Below are positions 56,119-64,000 of a DNA stretch of 64,000 nt, piece after piece. Made by a program: the position numbers and the translations under genes. This DNA comes from Novosphingobium sp. (GTDB taxonomy: Bacteria > Pseudomonadota > Alphaproteobacteria > Sphingomonadales > Sphingomonadaceae). Position 1 is the stretch's first letter. Each line of letters starts with the position of its first letter. The DNA lies in assembly GCF_025351285.1 (NCBI RefSeq), contig NZ_JANXWG010000150.1:1-64000 (forward strand). The letters are read 5' to 3'. Below the pieces are notes generated by a model that was not told the origin of the DNA, made no database searches, and saw only the letters and a list, made by a program, of their open reading frames with translations.

Positions 56119-58059
56119 ATGACAAGCGTGACGGATATGCCCGGCTTCAACGACCCGGCCGACGATTTCGGCCAGCTCGACGCCAGCGACGCGTTGCAAG
56201 CGGCGCAAAGCTCGGCGCGCGACATGCGCAAACTGCTCAACATCGCGGCGGCTATGGCCACGGTGACCGCGCTCTATTTTGGCAAGGAAGTGCTGCTGCC
56301 GATCACGCTGGCGGTGATCCTGTCGTTCGTGCTGTCGCCGATCGTCAACGGGTTGCAGCGGTTGCGGCTGCCGCGCGCGCCGGCGGCGGTGCTGGCGGTG
56401 ATCGCGACGCTGGCCACGTTCGGGCTGGTGGGCACGCTGATCGGCAGCCAGGCCGCGGCACTTTCGAGCGATGCGCCGCAATATGTGCGCACGATCGAAG
56501 GCAAGATCCAGAACATCCAGGGCTATGCCGTGCTCAAGCTGGCGGCGCTGACCAAGGCGTTCGGCACCGGCGTGCGATCGGGCAACCCGCCGCGCATCGG
56601 TGAAGGCGCTGGGCAATTGACAGGACGCCAGCCGGCCAAGGCAGATGCGCAAGGCGCGCGGCGCCCGGTTCAAGTAGAAATCCAGGCCGCTCCGCCCACC
56701 CCCACCGAGATTGCCGGGCGCGTGCTGTCTCCGGTGGTCGGCCCGCTCGAAACCGCGTTCATCGTGCTGGTGGTGGCGATCTTCATCCTGATCCAGCGCG
56801 AGGACTTGCGCGATCGGGTGATCCGGCTGTTCGGTTCGGCCGACCTGCACCGCACAACCATCGCGCTGGACGACGCCGGCCAGCGGCTGAGCAAGTATTT
56901 TCTGTCGCAATTCGCGGTCAACACCAGCTTCGGCGCGGTGATCGGGGTGGGGCTGTGGCTGATCGGCATCCCCTCGCCCGCGATGTTCGGGATCCTGGCA
57001 GGGCTGTTGCGGTTCGTACCCTATATCGGATCGTTCCTGGCGGCGCTGGCGCCGATGGCGCTGGGTGCGGCGATATCGCCCGGCTGGGAATTGACGGTGT
57101 TCGTCGCGCTGCTGTTCGTGGGCGTCGATACATTGACCGGTTACGTGGTCGAACCGCTGCTGTACGGCCATTCGACCGGGCTTTCGCCGATCTCGGTGAT
57201 TGTCGCGGCGATCTTCTGGGCGTGGCTGTGGGGCCCGGTCGGCCTGATCCTGTCGACCCCGCTGACGCTGTGCTTCGTGGTGCTGGGGCGGCACATCAAG
57301 GCGTTCGAATTTTTCGATGTGCTGCTGGGCGATCGTCCCGCACTGTCCCCGGTGGAAACGTTCTACCAGCGCATCCTGGCAGACAACGCCGACGAAGCGC
57401 TGGCGCAAGCCGAGCGCATGCTGGGGGATAAGCCGCTGGTCGACTACTACGACAGCGTGATCGTCCAAAGCCTGCGCCTGGCCGCGCAGGACGAAGCGCG
57501 CGGGACGCTCGATCGTGGCCGATTGGTCAAGATCAGGCGGCTGATGCTGTCGGTGATCGAGGATTTGCAACTGTTCCAGGCTGATACCGGCACGGCTCAC
57601 TCCACCGCCCGCACCGCGATTGCACCCAGCCGGATCGTCTGCGTGGCCGGGCGCGGGCCGTTCGATGGCGCGCTGGCGACGATGTTCGCGCAATTGCTCC
57701 AAAGCGCCGGGCACACGGTGCGCGTGGTTTCCTATGAGCAGGTGGCCCGCGAATCGATTGCTGCGCTCGAACCAGATGGCCTGGCGGCAATCGCGCTGAT
57801 CGGGCTTAATCCTGCGGGTGCCACCGCGCCGATACGCCACCTGATCCGGCGCCTGCGGATGCACGCCCCGAACAGCCGCATTCTGCTCGGGCTGTGGGGC
57901 GGACAAGGCTCCGAAGGCACAACCGAGCTGGACGACGCCGATTGGCGCCGCTCGATCGGCGCGGACGAGATCGTCGCCTCGTTGCGCGAAGGCACCCAAC
58001 GCCTGCTGGCGGGCGCAGACGACAAGACCATCTTCGCACCACAAGCCGCGCTGGCCTGA
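56119..58059 (+). CDS. AI-2E family (PerM-type) membrane protein with extra C-terminal domain
   Basis: The 646-residue protein has about eight hydrophobic helices of the AI-2E/PerM superfamily, with RKLLNIAAAMATVTALYFGK at the start and GILAGLLRFVPYIGSFLAAL plus VGLILSTPLTLCFVVLGRHI in the conserved half. After the membrane domain (to about residue 420) it carries about 220 more residues, including RIVCVAGRGPFDGALATMFA near 508 and AIALIGLNPAGATAPIRHLI. This segment looks like a Rossmann or B12-binding-like alpha/beta fold. Family members are putative exporters or Na+/H+ antiporters. The ATG at 56119 is the first; one at 56137 is possible. It is divergent from the ABC genes. Confidence 0.82.
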   Translation: MTSVTDMPGFNDPADDFGQLDASDALQAAQSSARDMRKLLNIAAAMATVTALYFGKEVLLPITLAVILSFVLSPIVNGLQRLRLPRAPAAVLAVIATLATFGLVGTLIGSQAAALSSDAPQYVRTIEGKIQNIQGYAVLKLAALTKAFGTGVRSGNPPRIGEGAGQLTGRQPAKADAQGARRPVQVEIQAAPPTPTEIAGRVLSPVVGPLETAFIVLVVAIFILIQREDLRDRVIRLFGSADLHRTTIALDDAGQRLSKYFLSQFAVNTSFGAVIGVGLWLIGIPSPAMFGILAGLLRFVPYIGSFLAALAPMALGAAISPGWELTVFVALLFVGVDTLTGYVVEPLLYGHSTGLSPISVIVAAIFWAWLWGPVGLILSTPLTLCFVVLGRHIKAFEFFDVLLGDRPALSPVETFYQRILADNADEALAQAERMLGDKPLVDYYDSVIVQSLRLAAQDEARGTLDRGRLVKIRRLMLSVIEDLQLFQADTGTAHSTARTAIAPSRIVCVAGRGPFDGALATMFAQLLQSAGHTVRVVSYEQVARESIAALEPDGLAAIALIGLNPAGATAPIRHLIRRLRMHAPNSRILLGLWGGQGSEGTTELDDADWRRSIGADEIVASLREGTQRLLAGADDKTIFAPQAALA

Positions 58060-58071
58060 TCTCCCGCAGGA

Positions 58072-59100
58072 TCAAGGAAGCAACAGCGACGAATCCCCAT
58101 AGCTGTAAAAGCGGTAGCCCGTCGCAATCGCGTGAGCATAGGCCGCCTGCATTGCCTCGCGGCCCATCAGCGCACTGACCAGCATGAACAGCGTTGAACG
58201 CGGCAGGTGAAAATTGGTCATCAACCCGTCGATCGCACGGAAGCAGTAGCCGGGTGTGATGAAGATCGCGGTGTCGCCTTCGAACGGCTGGATTGTGCCG
58301 CTTTGGTCAGCGGCGGATTCGAGCAGGCGCAGGCTGGTGGTGCCGACCGCGATCACGCGCCCGCCGGCTGCCCGAACCGCATTGAGCCGCGCAGCCGTGG
58401 CGGCGTCGATCCGGCCCCATTCGGCATGCATGGCGTGCGCCTCGGTGTCGTCGGCCTTCACCGGCAGGAAGGTGCCCGCACCAACATGGAGCGTCAGCGT
58501 TTCGCGCCCGATCCCCGCGGCTTCGAGCGCGGCGATCAGCTCGGGCGTGAAATGCAGCGCGGCGGTGGGCGCGGCAACTGCGCCGTCGTTCTGTGCGAAC
58601 ATGGTCTGGTAGTCGGCCTGGTCGCGTTCATCGATCGCGCGCTTCGAGGCGATGTAAGGCGGCAACGGCATCGTGCCTGCGCGCGCCAGCAGCACTTCGA
58701 CCGGCTCGTTCCCGCTGAATGCCAACGTGAAGCTGCCATCGGGATGACGCGCTTCGGCGGTGGCGGTCACATCGGCGCCGAAGTCGATGACATCACCCTC
58801 GTGCAGCCGCTTGGCATTGCGGATGAAGGCCTGCCAGCGTCGCAAGTCGATCCGCTTGTGCAGCGTGGCGCCGATTTTCGCATCCCCCCGCCGGCCTTCA
58901 AGCTGCGCCGGGATCACGCGGGTGTCGTTGAACACCAGCACGTCGCCGGCGCGAAGCTGCGCGGGGAGATCGCGCACCCCGGCATCGACCAGTGGCGCGT
59001 TCCCGAGCACGACCAGCATCCGCGCCGCATCGCGAGGCCGCGCGGGGCGGATCGCGATGTTTTCGGGCGGAAGCTCGAAATCGAACAGGTCAACGCGCAT
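58072..59100 (-). CDS. queA: S-adenosylmethionine:tRNA ribosyltransferase-isomerase QueA
   Basis: The 342-residue enzyme moves the ribosyl group of SAM onto preQ1-tRNA to make epoxyqueuosine. It starts [20 protein letters not shown] and has the family motifs [37 protein letters not shown], and [20 protein letters not shown]. ending with [20 protein letters not shown]. Length is normal. It is downstream of the cyclophilin and coaD genes in the usual order but tgt does not follow directly. Confidence 0.97.
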   Translation of the reverse strand: MRVDLFDFELPPENIAIRPARPRDAARMLVVLGNAPLVDAGVRDLPAQLRAGDVLVFNDTRVIPAQLEGRRGDAKIGATLHKRIDLRRWQAFIRNAKRLHEGDVIDFGADVTATAEARHPDGSFTLAFSGNEPVEVLLARAGTMPLPPYIASKRAIDERDQADYQTMFAQNDGAVAAPTAALHFTPELIAALEAAGIGRETLTLHVGAGTFLPVKADDTEAHAMHAEWGRIDAATAARLNAVRAAGGRVIAVGTTSLRLLESAADQSGTIQPFEGDTAIFITPGYCFRAIDGLMTNFHLPRSTLFMLVSALMGREAMQAAYAHAIATGYRFYSYGDSSLLLP

Positions 59101-59141
59101 GGGGATACCCTGGGGGGTGGCAGCATATCATCGCCCTAACC

Positions 59142-59228
59142 CCGTTCGTCCTGAGCTTGTCGAAGGACTGCTTTTCTTTAGGGCGTAGCAAGCTAAGAAC
59201 AGCCGTTCGACAAGCTCAGGGCGAACGG
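59142..59228. repeat. REP-like palindromic repeat, family B
   Basis: Arms of about 23 bases (59142-59164 and 59206-59228) are inverted with one mismatch and share the core CTGAGCTTGTCGAA / TTCGACAAGCTCAG. They flank a 41-base spacer between queA and the cyclophilin gene. This is a second repeat family, distinct from family A. Confidence 0.85.
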
Positions 59229-59247
59229 AAGTGCCTTGGGCCGATCT

Positions 59248-59988
59248 TCAGTTCGACTTCGATTTCGACAGCATGTCCGCCGTGATGCCGGCGCCAGCCG
59301 CAGTCGCCGGAGCCGCGCCGGGCAGTTTGGGCGGCTTGTGATCGGCCAGGATCGAGGCTTGCAGGATCTTGGTCGGCGCTTCGGGCGGTTCGCCGCGCTG
59401 GATGGCGTCGACCAGGTCCATGCCCGCGATCACGCGGCCGAAGTTGGTGTATTTCCGGTCGAGCGCGAAGCGCGGCATGAACATGATGAAGAACTGGCTG
59501 TTGGCCGAATCGGGTTCCTCGGTCCGCGCCATCGAGACGGTACCCCGCAAGTGCGGCGCGCCGTTGAATTCGGCCTTGAGGTCGGGCAGTTTCGATCCGC
59601 CCTGCCCGGTTCCCGTCGGGTCGCCGGTCTGCGCCATGAAGCCTTCGATCACGCGGTGAAAGATCACCCCATCGTAAAAGCCCTGCCGTGTCAGCGTCTT
59701 GACACGTTCCACCGAACCGGGTGCCCACTTGGGTTCAAGCCGGATCACCACGCGCCCGCCGTTGGACAAATCGAGCACCAGCACGTTGTCCTGGTCGGTT
59801 TCCTGAGAGAAATCGACCGTGAAAGACTGGTTCTGGATCGGCGCGGCGGCCGCCTGCGCAACCGCGTTCAGTTCGACCTTCTTGGACTTGCGGGCCAGCG
59901 CGGGGCTGGCGGCAAAACTTACCAGGATGGCACTGGTGATAACCAGCGTAGCAGTGCGGCGAAGACGCGAAACCATCAGCAAACCCAT
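59248..59988 (-). CDS. Cyclophilin-type peptidylprolyl isomerase, exported
   Basis: The 246-residue proline isomerase has a signal peptide (VSRLRRTATLVITSAILVSF, ending ASPALA), then the cyclophilin core: GVIFHRVIEGFMAQTGDPTG near residue 105, QGGSKLPDLKAEFNG, MARTEEPDSANSQFFIMFMP and YTNFGRVIAGMDLVDAI. It folds periplasmic or envelope proteins. A low-complexity Ala/Pro tail ends KSKSN. The start may be 59988 or the ATG at 59976, which begins MVSRL. It lies between queA and coaD, as expected. Confidence 0.92.
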   Translation of the reverse strand: MGLLMVSRLRRTATLVITSAILVSFAASPALARKSKKVELNAVAQAAAAPIQNQSFTVDFSQETDQDNVLVLDLSNGGRVVIRLEPKWAPGSVERVKTLTRQGFYDGVIFHRVIEGFMAQTGDPTGTGQGGSKLPDLKAEFNGAPHLRGTVSMARTEEPDSANSQFFIMFMPRFALDRKYTNFGRVIAGMDLVDAIQRGEPPEAPTKILQASILADHKPPKLPGAAPATAAGAGITADMLSKSKSN

Positions 59989-60051
59989 TTCCTCAACGAT
60001 CTTTTGCGCCGATAGGCCGGGGCGACTTTCGTGGCAATGAACGAATGTGGA

Positions 60052-60576
60052 TCAATAATCCCCAAGCCGCCCGATCGTGCCGACCCGCGCAACCACATCT
60101 TCGCGCACCGCCGGCGTGACGAAAGCCGAAATATCGCCGCCGAACAGCGCGATTTCCTTGACCAGTTTCGATGCGATCGGCTGGAGGCACACGTCGGCCA
60201 TCAGGAAGATCGTTTCGATCCGGGCGTTGAGCTGCTGGTTCATGCCGGCCATCTGGTATTCGTATTCGAAGTCCGCCACCGCGCGCAGGCCCCGCACGAT
60301 CACGCTGGCGCCCTGCTTTTCGGCAAATTTCATCAGCAATGCGTTGAAGCCGATCACCGTCACGTTGTCGATGCCCTGCGCAGCCACTTCGCGTTCAACG
60401 CAGGCCATGCGTTCTTCGGGGCTGAACATCGGGTTTTTCGATGGATTGGTGGTCACACCGATGATCAGCTTGTCGACCAGCTTGGCGCCGCGCCTGATGA
60501 TATCCAGATGGCCGAGCGTGATCGGATCGAAGGTGCCGGGATAGACGCCGATGCGGGTGCCATCTGATGCGGGCAT
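60052..60576 (-). CDS. coaD: Pantetheine-phosphate adenylyltransferase
   Basis: The 174-residue enzyme adds AMP to 4'-phosphopantetheine in coenzyme A synthesis. It starts MPASDGTRIGVYPGTFDPIT and has the nucleotidyl-transferase T/HxGH motif as TLGHLDIIRRGAKLVDKLII. NPMFSPEERMACVE and SVIVRGLRAVADFEYEYQMA are the other family motifs. Length is normal. Its ATG follows the ispA stop after two bases, so the two are an operon. Confidence 0.97.
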   Translation of the reverse strand: MPASDGTRIGVYPGTFDPITLGHLDIIRRGAKLVDKLIIGVTTNPSKNPMFSPEERMACVEREVAAQGIDNVTVIGFNALLMKFAEKQGASVIVRGLRAVADFEYEYQMAGMNQQLNARIETIFLMADVCLQPIASKLVKEIALFGGDISAFVTPAVREDVVARVGTIGRLGDY

Positions 60577-60578
60577 GG

Positions 60579-61499
60579 TCAGTGCTTCCTTTCGACGATG
60601 AACCGCGCCAGTGCGCGCAGCGTGTCGGCCTCTGGCCCATAGCGTTCGAGGTGCAGCACCGCCTGGTCGACCAGCATCGCGGCCTGCGCGCGCGCGCGTT
60701 CGGCGCCGAGCAGCGACACAAAGGTCTGCTTGCCGGCTTCGGCATCCTTGCGCAGCGCCTTGCCGGCGGCGGCTTCGTCACCCTCGGCATCGAGCAAGTC
60801 GTCGGCAATCTGGAACGCCAAGCCGATTGCGCGGGCATAGCCGCGCAAATGCGTGCGGCCTTCGGGCGGCAGATGCGCCAGGATCGCGCCCATTTCGACC
60901 GCCGCTTCAAGCAGCGCCCCGGTCTTGAATTGTTGCAGCCGGGTAACCGTGGGCAGATCGAACTGCCCGGATTCCTGGGCGGCTTCGGCAGCGATATCCA
61001 TCATCTGGCCCAAGACCATGCCGCTCGCACCCGTCGCCCCCGCCAGCGTGCGGACAAGCTCGATCCGCACGAACGGATCGGAGCTGGTGGCGGGATCGGC
61101 CAGGACCTCGAACGCGAATGTCTGCAAGGCATCGCCCGCCAGCACCGCGGTGGCTTCGTCGAAGGCGCGGTGGAGCGTGGGCTTGCCGTGGCGCATGGCG
61201 TCGTCATCCATGCACGGCAGATCGTCGTGGATCAGCGAATAGACGTGGACTGCCTCGATCGCGGTGCCCGCGCGCACGGCGGATTCGAAGCCGACGCCGT
61301 GAAGCGTGGCGGTGGCGCTGAGCAGCAAGGGCCGCAGCCGCTTGCCCCCGCCGATCGCGGCATAGCGCATCGCTTCGGCCAGCCGCACGCGCGAATCACC
61401 CGCTTCGGGCAGCAGCGCATCGAAGGAGGTGTCTATCGCGCGCTGAATACGCGCCATGTCGCCCGCGAGCAGGGTTTCCGGCCCGGTGACCACGTTCAT
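60579..61499 (-). CDS. ispA: Polyprenyl (farnesyl) diphosphate synthase
   Basis: The 306-residue prenyltransferase condenses IPP and DMAPP to farnesyl diphosphate for quinones, carotenoids and undecaprenyl carriers. It has the first Asp-rich motif LIHDDLPCMDDDAMRHGKPT near residue 92 and the second in AFQIADDLLDAEGDEAAAGK near 233, with GGGKRLRPLLL at about 50. Length fits IspA. The ATG at 61499 overlaps the xseB stop (ATGA), the usual xseB-ispA coupling. Confidence 0.95.
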   Translation of the reverse strand: MNVVTGPETLLAGDMARIQRAIDTSFDALLPEAGDSRVRLAEAMRYAAIGGGKRLRPLLLSATATLHGVGFESAVRAGTAIEAVHVYSLIHDDLPCMDDDAMRHGKPTLHRAFDEATAVLAGDALQTFAFEVLADPATSSDPFVRIELVRTLAGATGASGMVLGQMMDIAAEAAQESGQFDLPTVTRLQQFKTGALLEAAVEMGAILAHLPPEGRTHLRGYARAIGLAFQIADDLLDAEGDEAAAGKALRKDAEAGKQTFVSLLGAERARAQAAMLVDQAVLHLERYGPEADTLRALARFIVERKH

Positions 61500-61771
61500 G
61501 CGCCCGTCGACTCGTCGAACGGCCGCGTGCCCACGGCGTTGCCTTCGCGGTCCGCCACGATGGCCTCGATCCGCGCTTGCGCCGAATCGAGCCGCGTCTG
61601 GCAATGCTTCCGCAGCGCATCGCCGCGCGCGTAAAGCGCAATCGACTGGTCGAGCGGCGCCTCTCCGCTTTCGAGCTTGCGCACCACGTCTTCGAGCGCC
61701 TTCAACGCATCCTCGAACGACAGCGAGGAAAGGTCTGCAAGCGTGTCGGTATCTGGCCCAAAATCTGTCAA
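61496..61771 (-). CDS. xseB: Exodeoxyribonuclease VII small subunit
   Basis: The 91-residue helical subunit binds XseA to form exonuclease VII, which degrades single-stranded DNA. The core is LSFEDALKALEDVVRKLESG, then EAPLDQSIALYARGDALRKH, then CQTRLDSAQARIEAI, the standard XseB pattern. The C-terminus is slightly long (ADREGNAVGTRPFDESTGA). It leads the run xseB-ispA-coaD; no dxs follows here. Confidence 0.95.
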   Translation of the reverse strand: MTDFGPDTDTLADLSSLSFEDALKALEDVVRKLESGEAPLDQSIALYARGDALRKHCQTRLDSAQARIEAIVADREGNAVGTRPFDESTGA

Positions 61772-61929
61772 AGCTATCCGCCCAAAAATCGTTTTGCCGA
61801 AGTATCCAGAACTCCCCGACCATTGACGGCGCGGTGCAGCCGGGTCAAGTTGCGAGCGGGGACCTTCTGCGATTTGACGAATATGACAACCGGCGCGCGA
61901 CCGCCGGCTGTCCGAAGGGGGAACGGTCC

Positions 61930-62637
61930 ATGTTCATCGGCCATTGGGCACCGGCACTGGTTGCGGCAACGGATCGGCGTGCGCCCTCGCTGGGCGTGCT
62001 GTTCATCGGTGCGCAGCTTCTGGACTGGGCGTTCTTTCTGTTCCTGCTGCTGGGCGCCGAACACATGCGGATGGTGCCGGGCATCACCGCGATGAATCCG
62101 ATGGACCTGTACGACATGCCGTTCACGCACAGCCTGCTCGGTGCGGTGGTGTGGTCGGCGTTGTTCGCGGTGGCGGTGTGGCTGCCCAACGTGAACCGGC
62201 GCGCCGCGCTGCTGGGTGCGCTGGTGGTGTCCTCGCACTGGCTGCTCGACTTGGCTGTCCACCGCCCCGACCTGACGATCATCGGCGGCCCGCCCAAGCT
62301 GGGGCTGGGCTTGTGGAACATGCCGGCGGTGGAGATGCCGCTGGAGATCGGGATCATCGCGGCCGCGCTGCTGTTTTATCTGGCGAAAACGCGTGCCAGA
62401 TCCCCGGCGAAATCGTCACGTTCGGCCCTGGCGATCGCGGTGCTGGTGCTCCTGCTGGCGGCGGTGCAGGCGATCAACTGGTTCGGCCCGCAGGCCACCG
62501 AGGTTTCGCCGGGCACGTCATGGCTGGCGTTCGTGGCCTATGGCACGGTAACCGGGGCGGCGTTCTGGCTGGGCAGCACGCGCGATGCAGGCAGCGCCAC
62601 ACGGCAGGCGCCGGGCGATTATCCGCTCTCGGACTAG
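61930..62637 (+). CDS. Multipass membrane protein, possible DUF457/YdjM-like
   Basis: The 235-residue protein has about six hydrophobic helices (GVLFIGAQLLDWAFFLFLLL, HSLLGAVVWSALFAVAVWLP, LGALVVSSHWLLDLAVHRPD, LEIGIIAAALLFYLAK, ALAIAVLVLLLAAVQAI). His and Asp in FTHSLL and SSHWLLDLAVHRPD resemble the metal-dependent hydrolase-like membrane family (DUF457/YdjM). Function unknown. A GGGGGAAC Shine-Dalgarno sequence precedes the ATG at 61930. It is divergent from xseB and followed by purL after 33 bases. Confidence 0.62.
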   Translation: MFIGHWAPALVAATDRRAPSLGVLFIGAQLLDWAFFLFLLLGAEHMRMVPGITAMNPMDLYDMPFTHSLLGAVVWSALFAVAVWLPNVNRRAALLGALVVSSHWLLDLAVHRPDLTIIGGPPKLGLGLWNMPAVEMPLEIGIIAAALLFYLAKTRARSPAKSSRSALAIAVLVLLLAAVQAINWFGPQATEVSPGTSWLAFVAYGTVTGAAFWLGSTRDAGSATRQAPGDYPLSD

Positions 62638-62670
62638 CGTACCCGCGCCGGCGACGGTAAAGGCGCGCGC

Positions 62671-64000
62671 ATGACCAATTCAGCGCCCGCAAACACCCCC
62701 ACGATCACTGGCGAAATCGTCGCCCAGCACGGGCTTTCGCCGGAGGAGTACGACCGCGTCCTCCACGCCCTGGGGCGCGAGCCGAACCTGCTCGAACTGG
62801 GCATCTTCTCGGTGATGTGGTCCGAACATTGTTCGTACAAATCCAGCCGCATCCACCTGAAAAAGCTGCCCACAGAAGCGCCGTGGGTGATCTGCGGACC
62901 GGGCGAGAACGCGGGCGTGATCGACATCGGCGCTGGTCCCGACGGGACGAAGCTAGCCGCGATCTTCAAGATGGAATCGCACAACCACCCCAGCTACATC
63001 GAACCGTACCAGGGCGCGGCGACGGGCGTGGGCGGCATCCTGCGCGACGTGTTTACGATGGGCGCGCGGCCGGTGGCCAACCTCAACGCACTGCGCTTCG
63101 GGCGCCCCGATCACCCCAAGATGAAGCATCTGGTGCAGGGCGTGGTCGCAGGCATCGGCGGTTACGGCAATTGCGTCGGCGTGCCGACCGTGGGCGGCGA
63201 GACCAATTTCGACCCGGCTTACGATGGCAACATCCTGGTCAACGCGATGACCGTGGGCGTGGCCGACCAGACGAAAATCTTCTATTCAGCCGCGACCGGC
63301 GTGGGCAACCCGATCGTCTATGTCGGCTCGAAGACCGGGCGCGACGGCATCCACGGCGCAACGATGGCCAGCGCCGATTTTGGCGACGACATCGAAGAAA
63401 AGCGCCCGACGGTGCAAGTCGGCGACCCCTTCGTCGAAAAGCTGCTGATCGAAGCCTGCCTCGAATTGATGGCAACCGATGCGATCGTGGCGATCCAGGA
63501 CATGGGCGCGGCGGGGCTGACCTCAAGCTCGGTCGAGATGGCGACCAACGGCAAGGCCGGCATCGTTCTCGACATGGACATGGTGCCGTGCCGCGAAAGC
63601 GGCATGACGCCCTACGAAATGATGCTGAGCGAGAGCCAGGAGCGGATGCTGATGGTGCTCAAGCCCGGCAAGGAGGCGATGGCCGAAGCAGTGTTCCGCA
63701 AGTGGGAACTGGACTTCGCGATCATCGGCCGCGTGACCGATCCCGGCCCCGATGGCGGGCACATGGTGCTCACTTTCAAGGGCGAAGTGGTGTGCGATAT
63801 CCCGCTGGGCCCGCTGGCTGAGGACGCGCCGCTTTACGACCGGCCGGGCGCGACGCGTGAGGAATACGCCGCCTGGGCCAAAGTGCCGCCGCTGGGGGAT
63901 GCGCCCGAATGCACCGATCTGGCGGGCGACCTCACAAAACTGATGGCCAGCCCCGCGCTCGCCTCGCGCCGCTGGATCTGGGAGCAATACGACAGCCAGG
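62671..64000 (+). CDS. purL: Phosphoribosylformylglycinamidine synthase subunit PurL, 5' part
   Basis: The frame stays open to the end of the window, giving about 443 residues of a protein expected to be near 740. It makes FGAM from FGAR, ATP and ammonia in purine synthesis. Motifs include [40 protein letters not shown] (ATP/Mg contacts), [20 protein letters not shown] and [20 protein letters not shown]. It is the short PurL that works with PurQ and PurS, since the long N-terminal extension of fused PurL is absent. AAAGG lies seven bases before the ATG. Confidence 0.97.
   Translation, partial: MTNSAPANTPTITGEIVAQHGLSPEEYDRVLHALGREPNLLELGIFSVMWSEHCSYKSSRIHLKKLPTEAPWVICGPGENAGVIDIGAGPDGTKLAAIFKMESHNHPSYIEPYQGAATGVGGILRDVFTMGARPVANLNALRFGRPDHPKMKHLVQGVVAGIGGYGNCVGVPTVGGETNFDPAYDGNILVNAMTVGVADQTKIFYSAATGVGNPIVYVGSKTGRDGIHGATMASADFGDDIEEKRPTVQVGDPFVEKLLIEACLELMATDAIVAIQDMGAAGLTSSSVEMATNGKAGIVLDMDMVPCRESGMTPYEMMLSESQERMLMVLKPGKEAMAEAVFRKWELDFAIIGRVTDPGPDGGHMVLTFKGEVVCDIPLGPLAEDAPLYDRPGATREEYAAWAKVPPLGDAPECTDLAGDLTKLMASPALASRRWIWEQYDSQ

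Overview
The window looks like chromosomal DNA of a GC-rich alphaproteobacterium, most likely a member of the Sphingomonadales (Sphingomonas/Novosphingobium relatives). This is an inference from high GC content, the orders greA-carB-carA and yqeY-dnaG-rpoD, rpiB-glyA-nrdR, coaD-peptidylprolyl isomerase-queA, two TonB-dependent receptors, a DUF6481-type protein, and two families of short inverted repeats of the kind common in sphingomonads. No database search was possible; names rest on motifs, lengths and gene order.

Layout. 1-9200: RNA modification genes (rluB-like, rsmD), an MFS carrier, small secreted or membrane proteins, alanine dehydrogenase, a spermidine-synthase-like protein, a cold-shock protein and a TonB-dependent receptor. 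9288-20254: a cell-surface locus. A CshA-adhesin-like protein on the + strand faces a minus-strand run of three small exported DUF11-like proteins and a roughly 1730-residue outer-membrane protein, with an aldo/keto reductase gene between. 20909-25311: a large TonB-dependent receptor and a phosphotransferase. 25444-29955: small membrane proteins, enolase, and a stress-type cluster (DUF883/YqjD-like, holin-X/YqjE-like, two more membrane-anchored proteins, DUF4170). 30011-40927: greA, carB, an AT-rich unknown gene fitted between carB and carA, carA, yqeY, a GIY-YIG nuclease gene, dnaG and rpoD. 40982-47227: an M28 peptidase, then rpiB-glyA-(small membrane protein)-nrdR-trmJ, chorismate mutase and rpsD. 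47417-51280: an S9 peptidase, the decayed remains of a second one, and tgt. 51535-54227: an AT-rich restriction-modification gene split by a frameshift. 54283-64000: an ABC-2 exporter, an AI-2E family permease, queA, cyclophilin, coaD, ispA, xseB, a membrane protein, and the 5' part of purL.

Most notable points. (1) A GIY-YIG nuclease gene is bracketed by perfect 29-bp inverted copies of a REP-like repeat that also occurs as a hairpin at 1-63 and, in diverged form, inside the carA reading frame; this looks like a minimal repeat-plus-nuclease mobile unit. (2) An unrecognised low-GC gene overlaps both carA and carB at its ends, so it is translationally coupled inside the pyrimidine/arginine operon. 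(3) A single-chain type I-like restriction-modification protein is interrupted at an A6 tract, and adding one base restores one frame of 897 codons. (4) The DUF11/CshA-like surface locus shares a distinctive motif between genes on opposite strands and pairs small exported proteins with a giant barrel protein, suggesting an undescribed surface structure. No tRNA, rRNA, CRISPR array or riboswitch was recognised.
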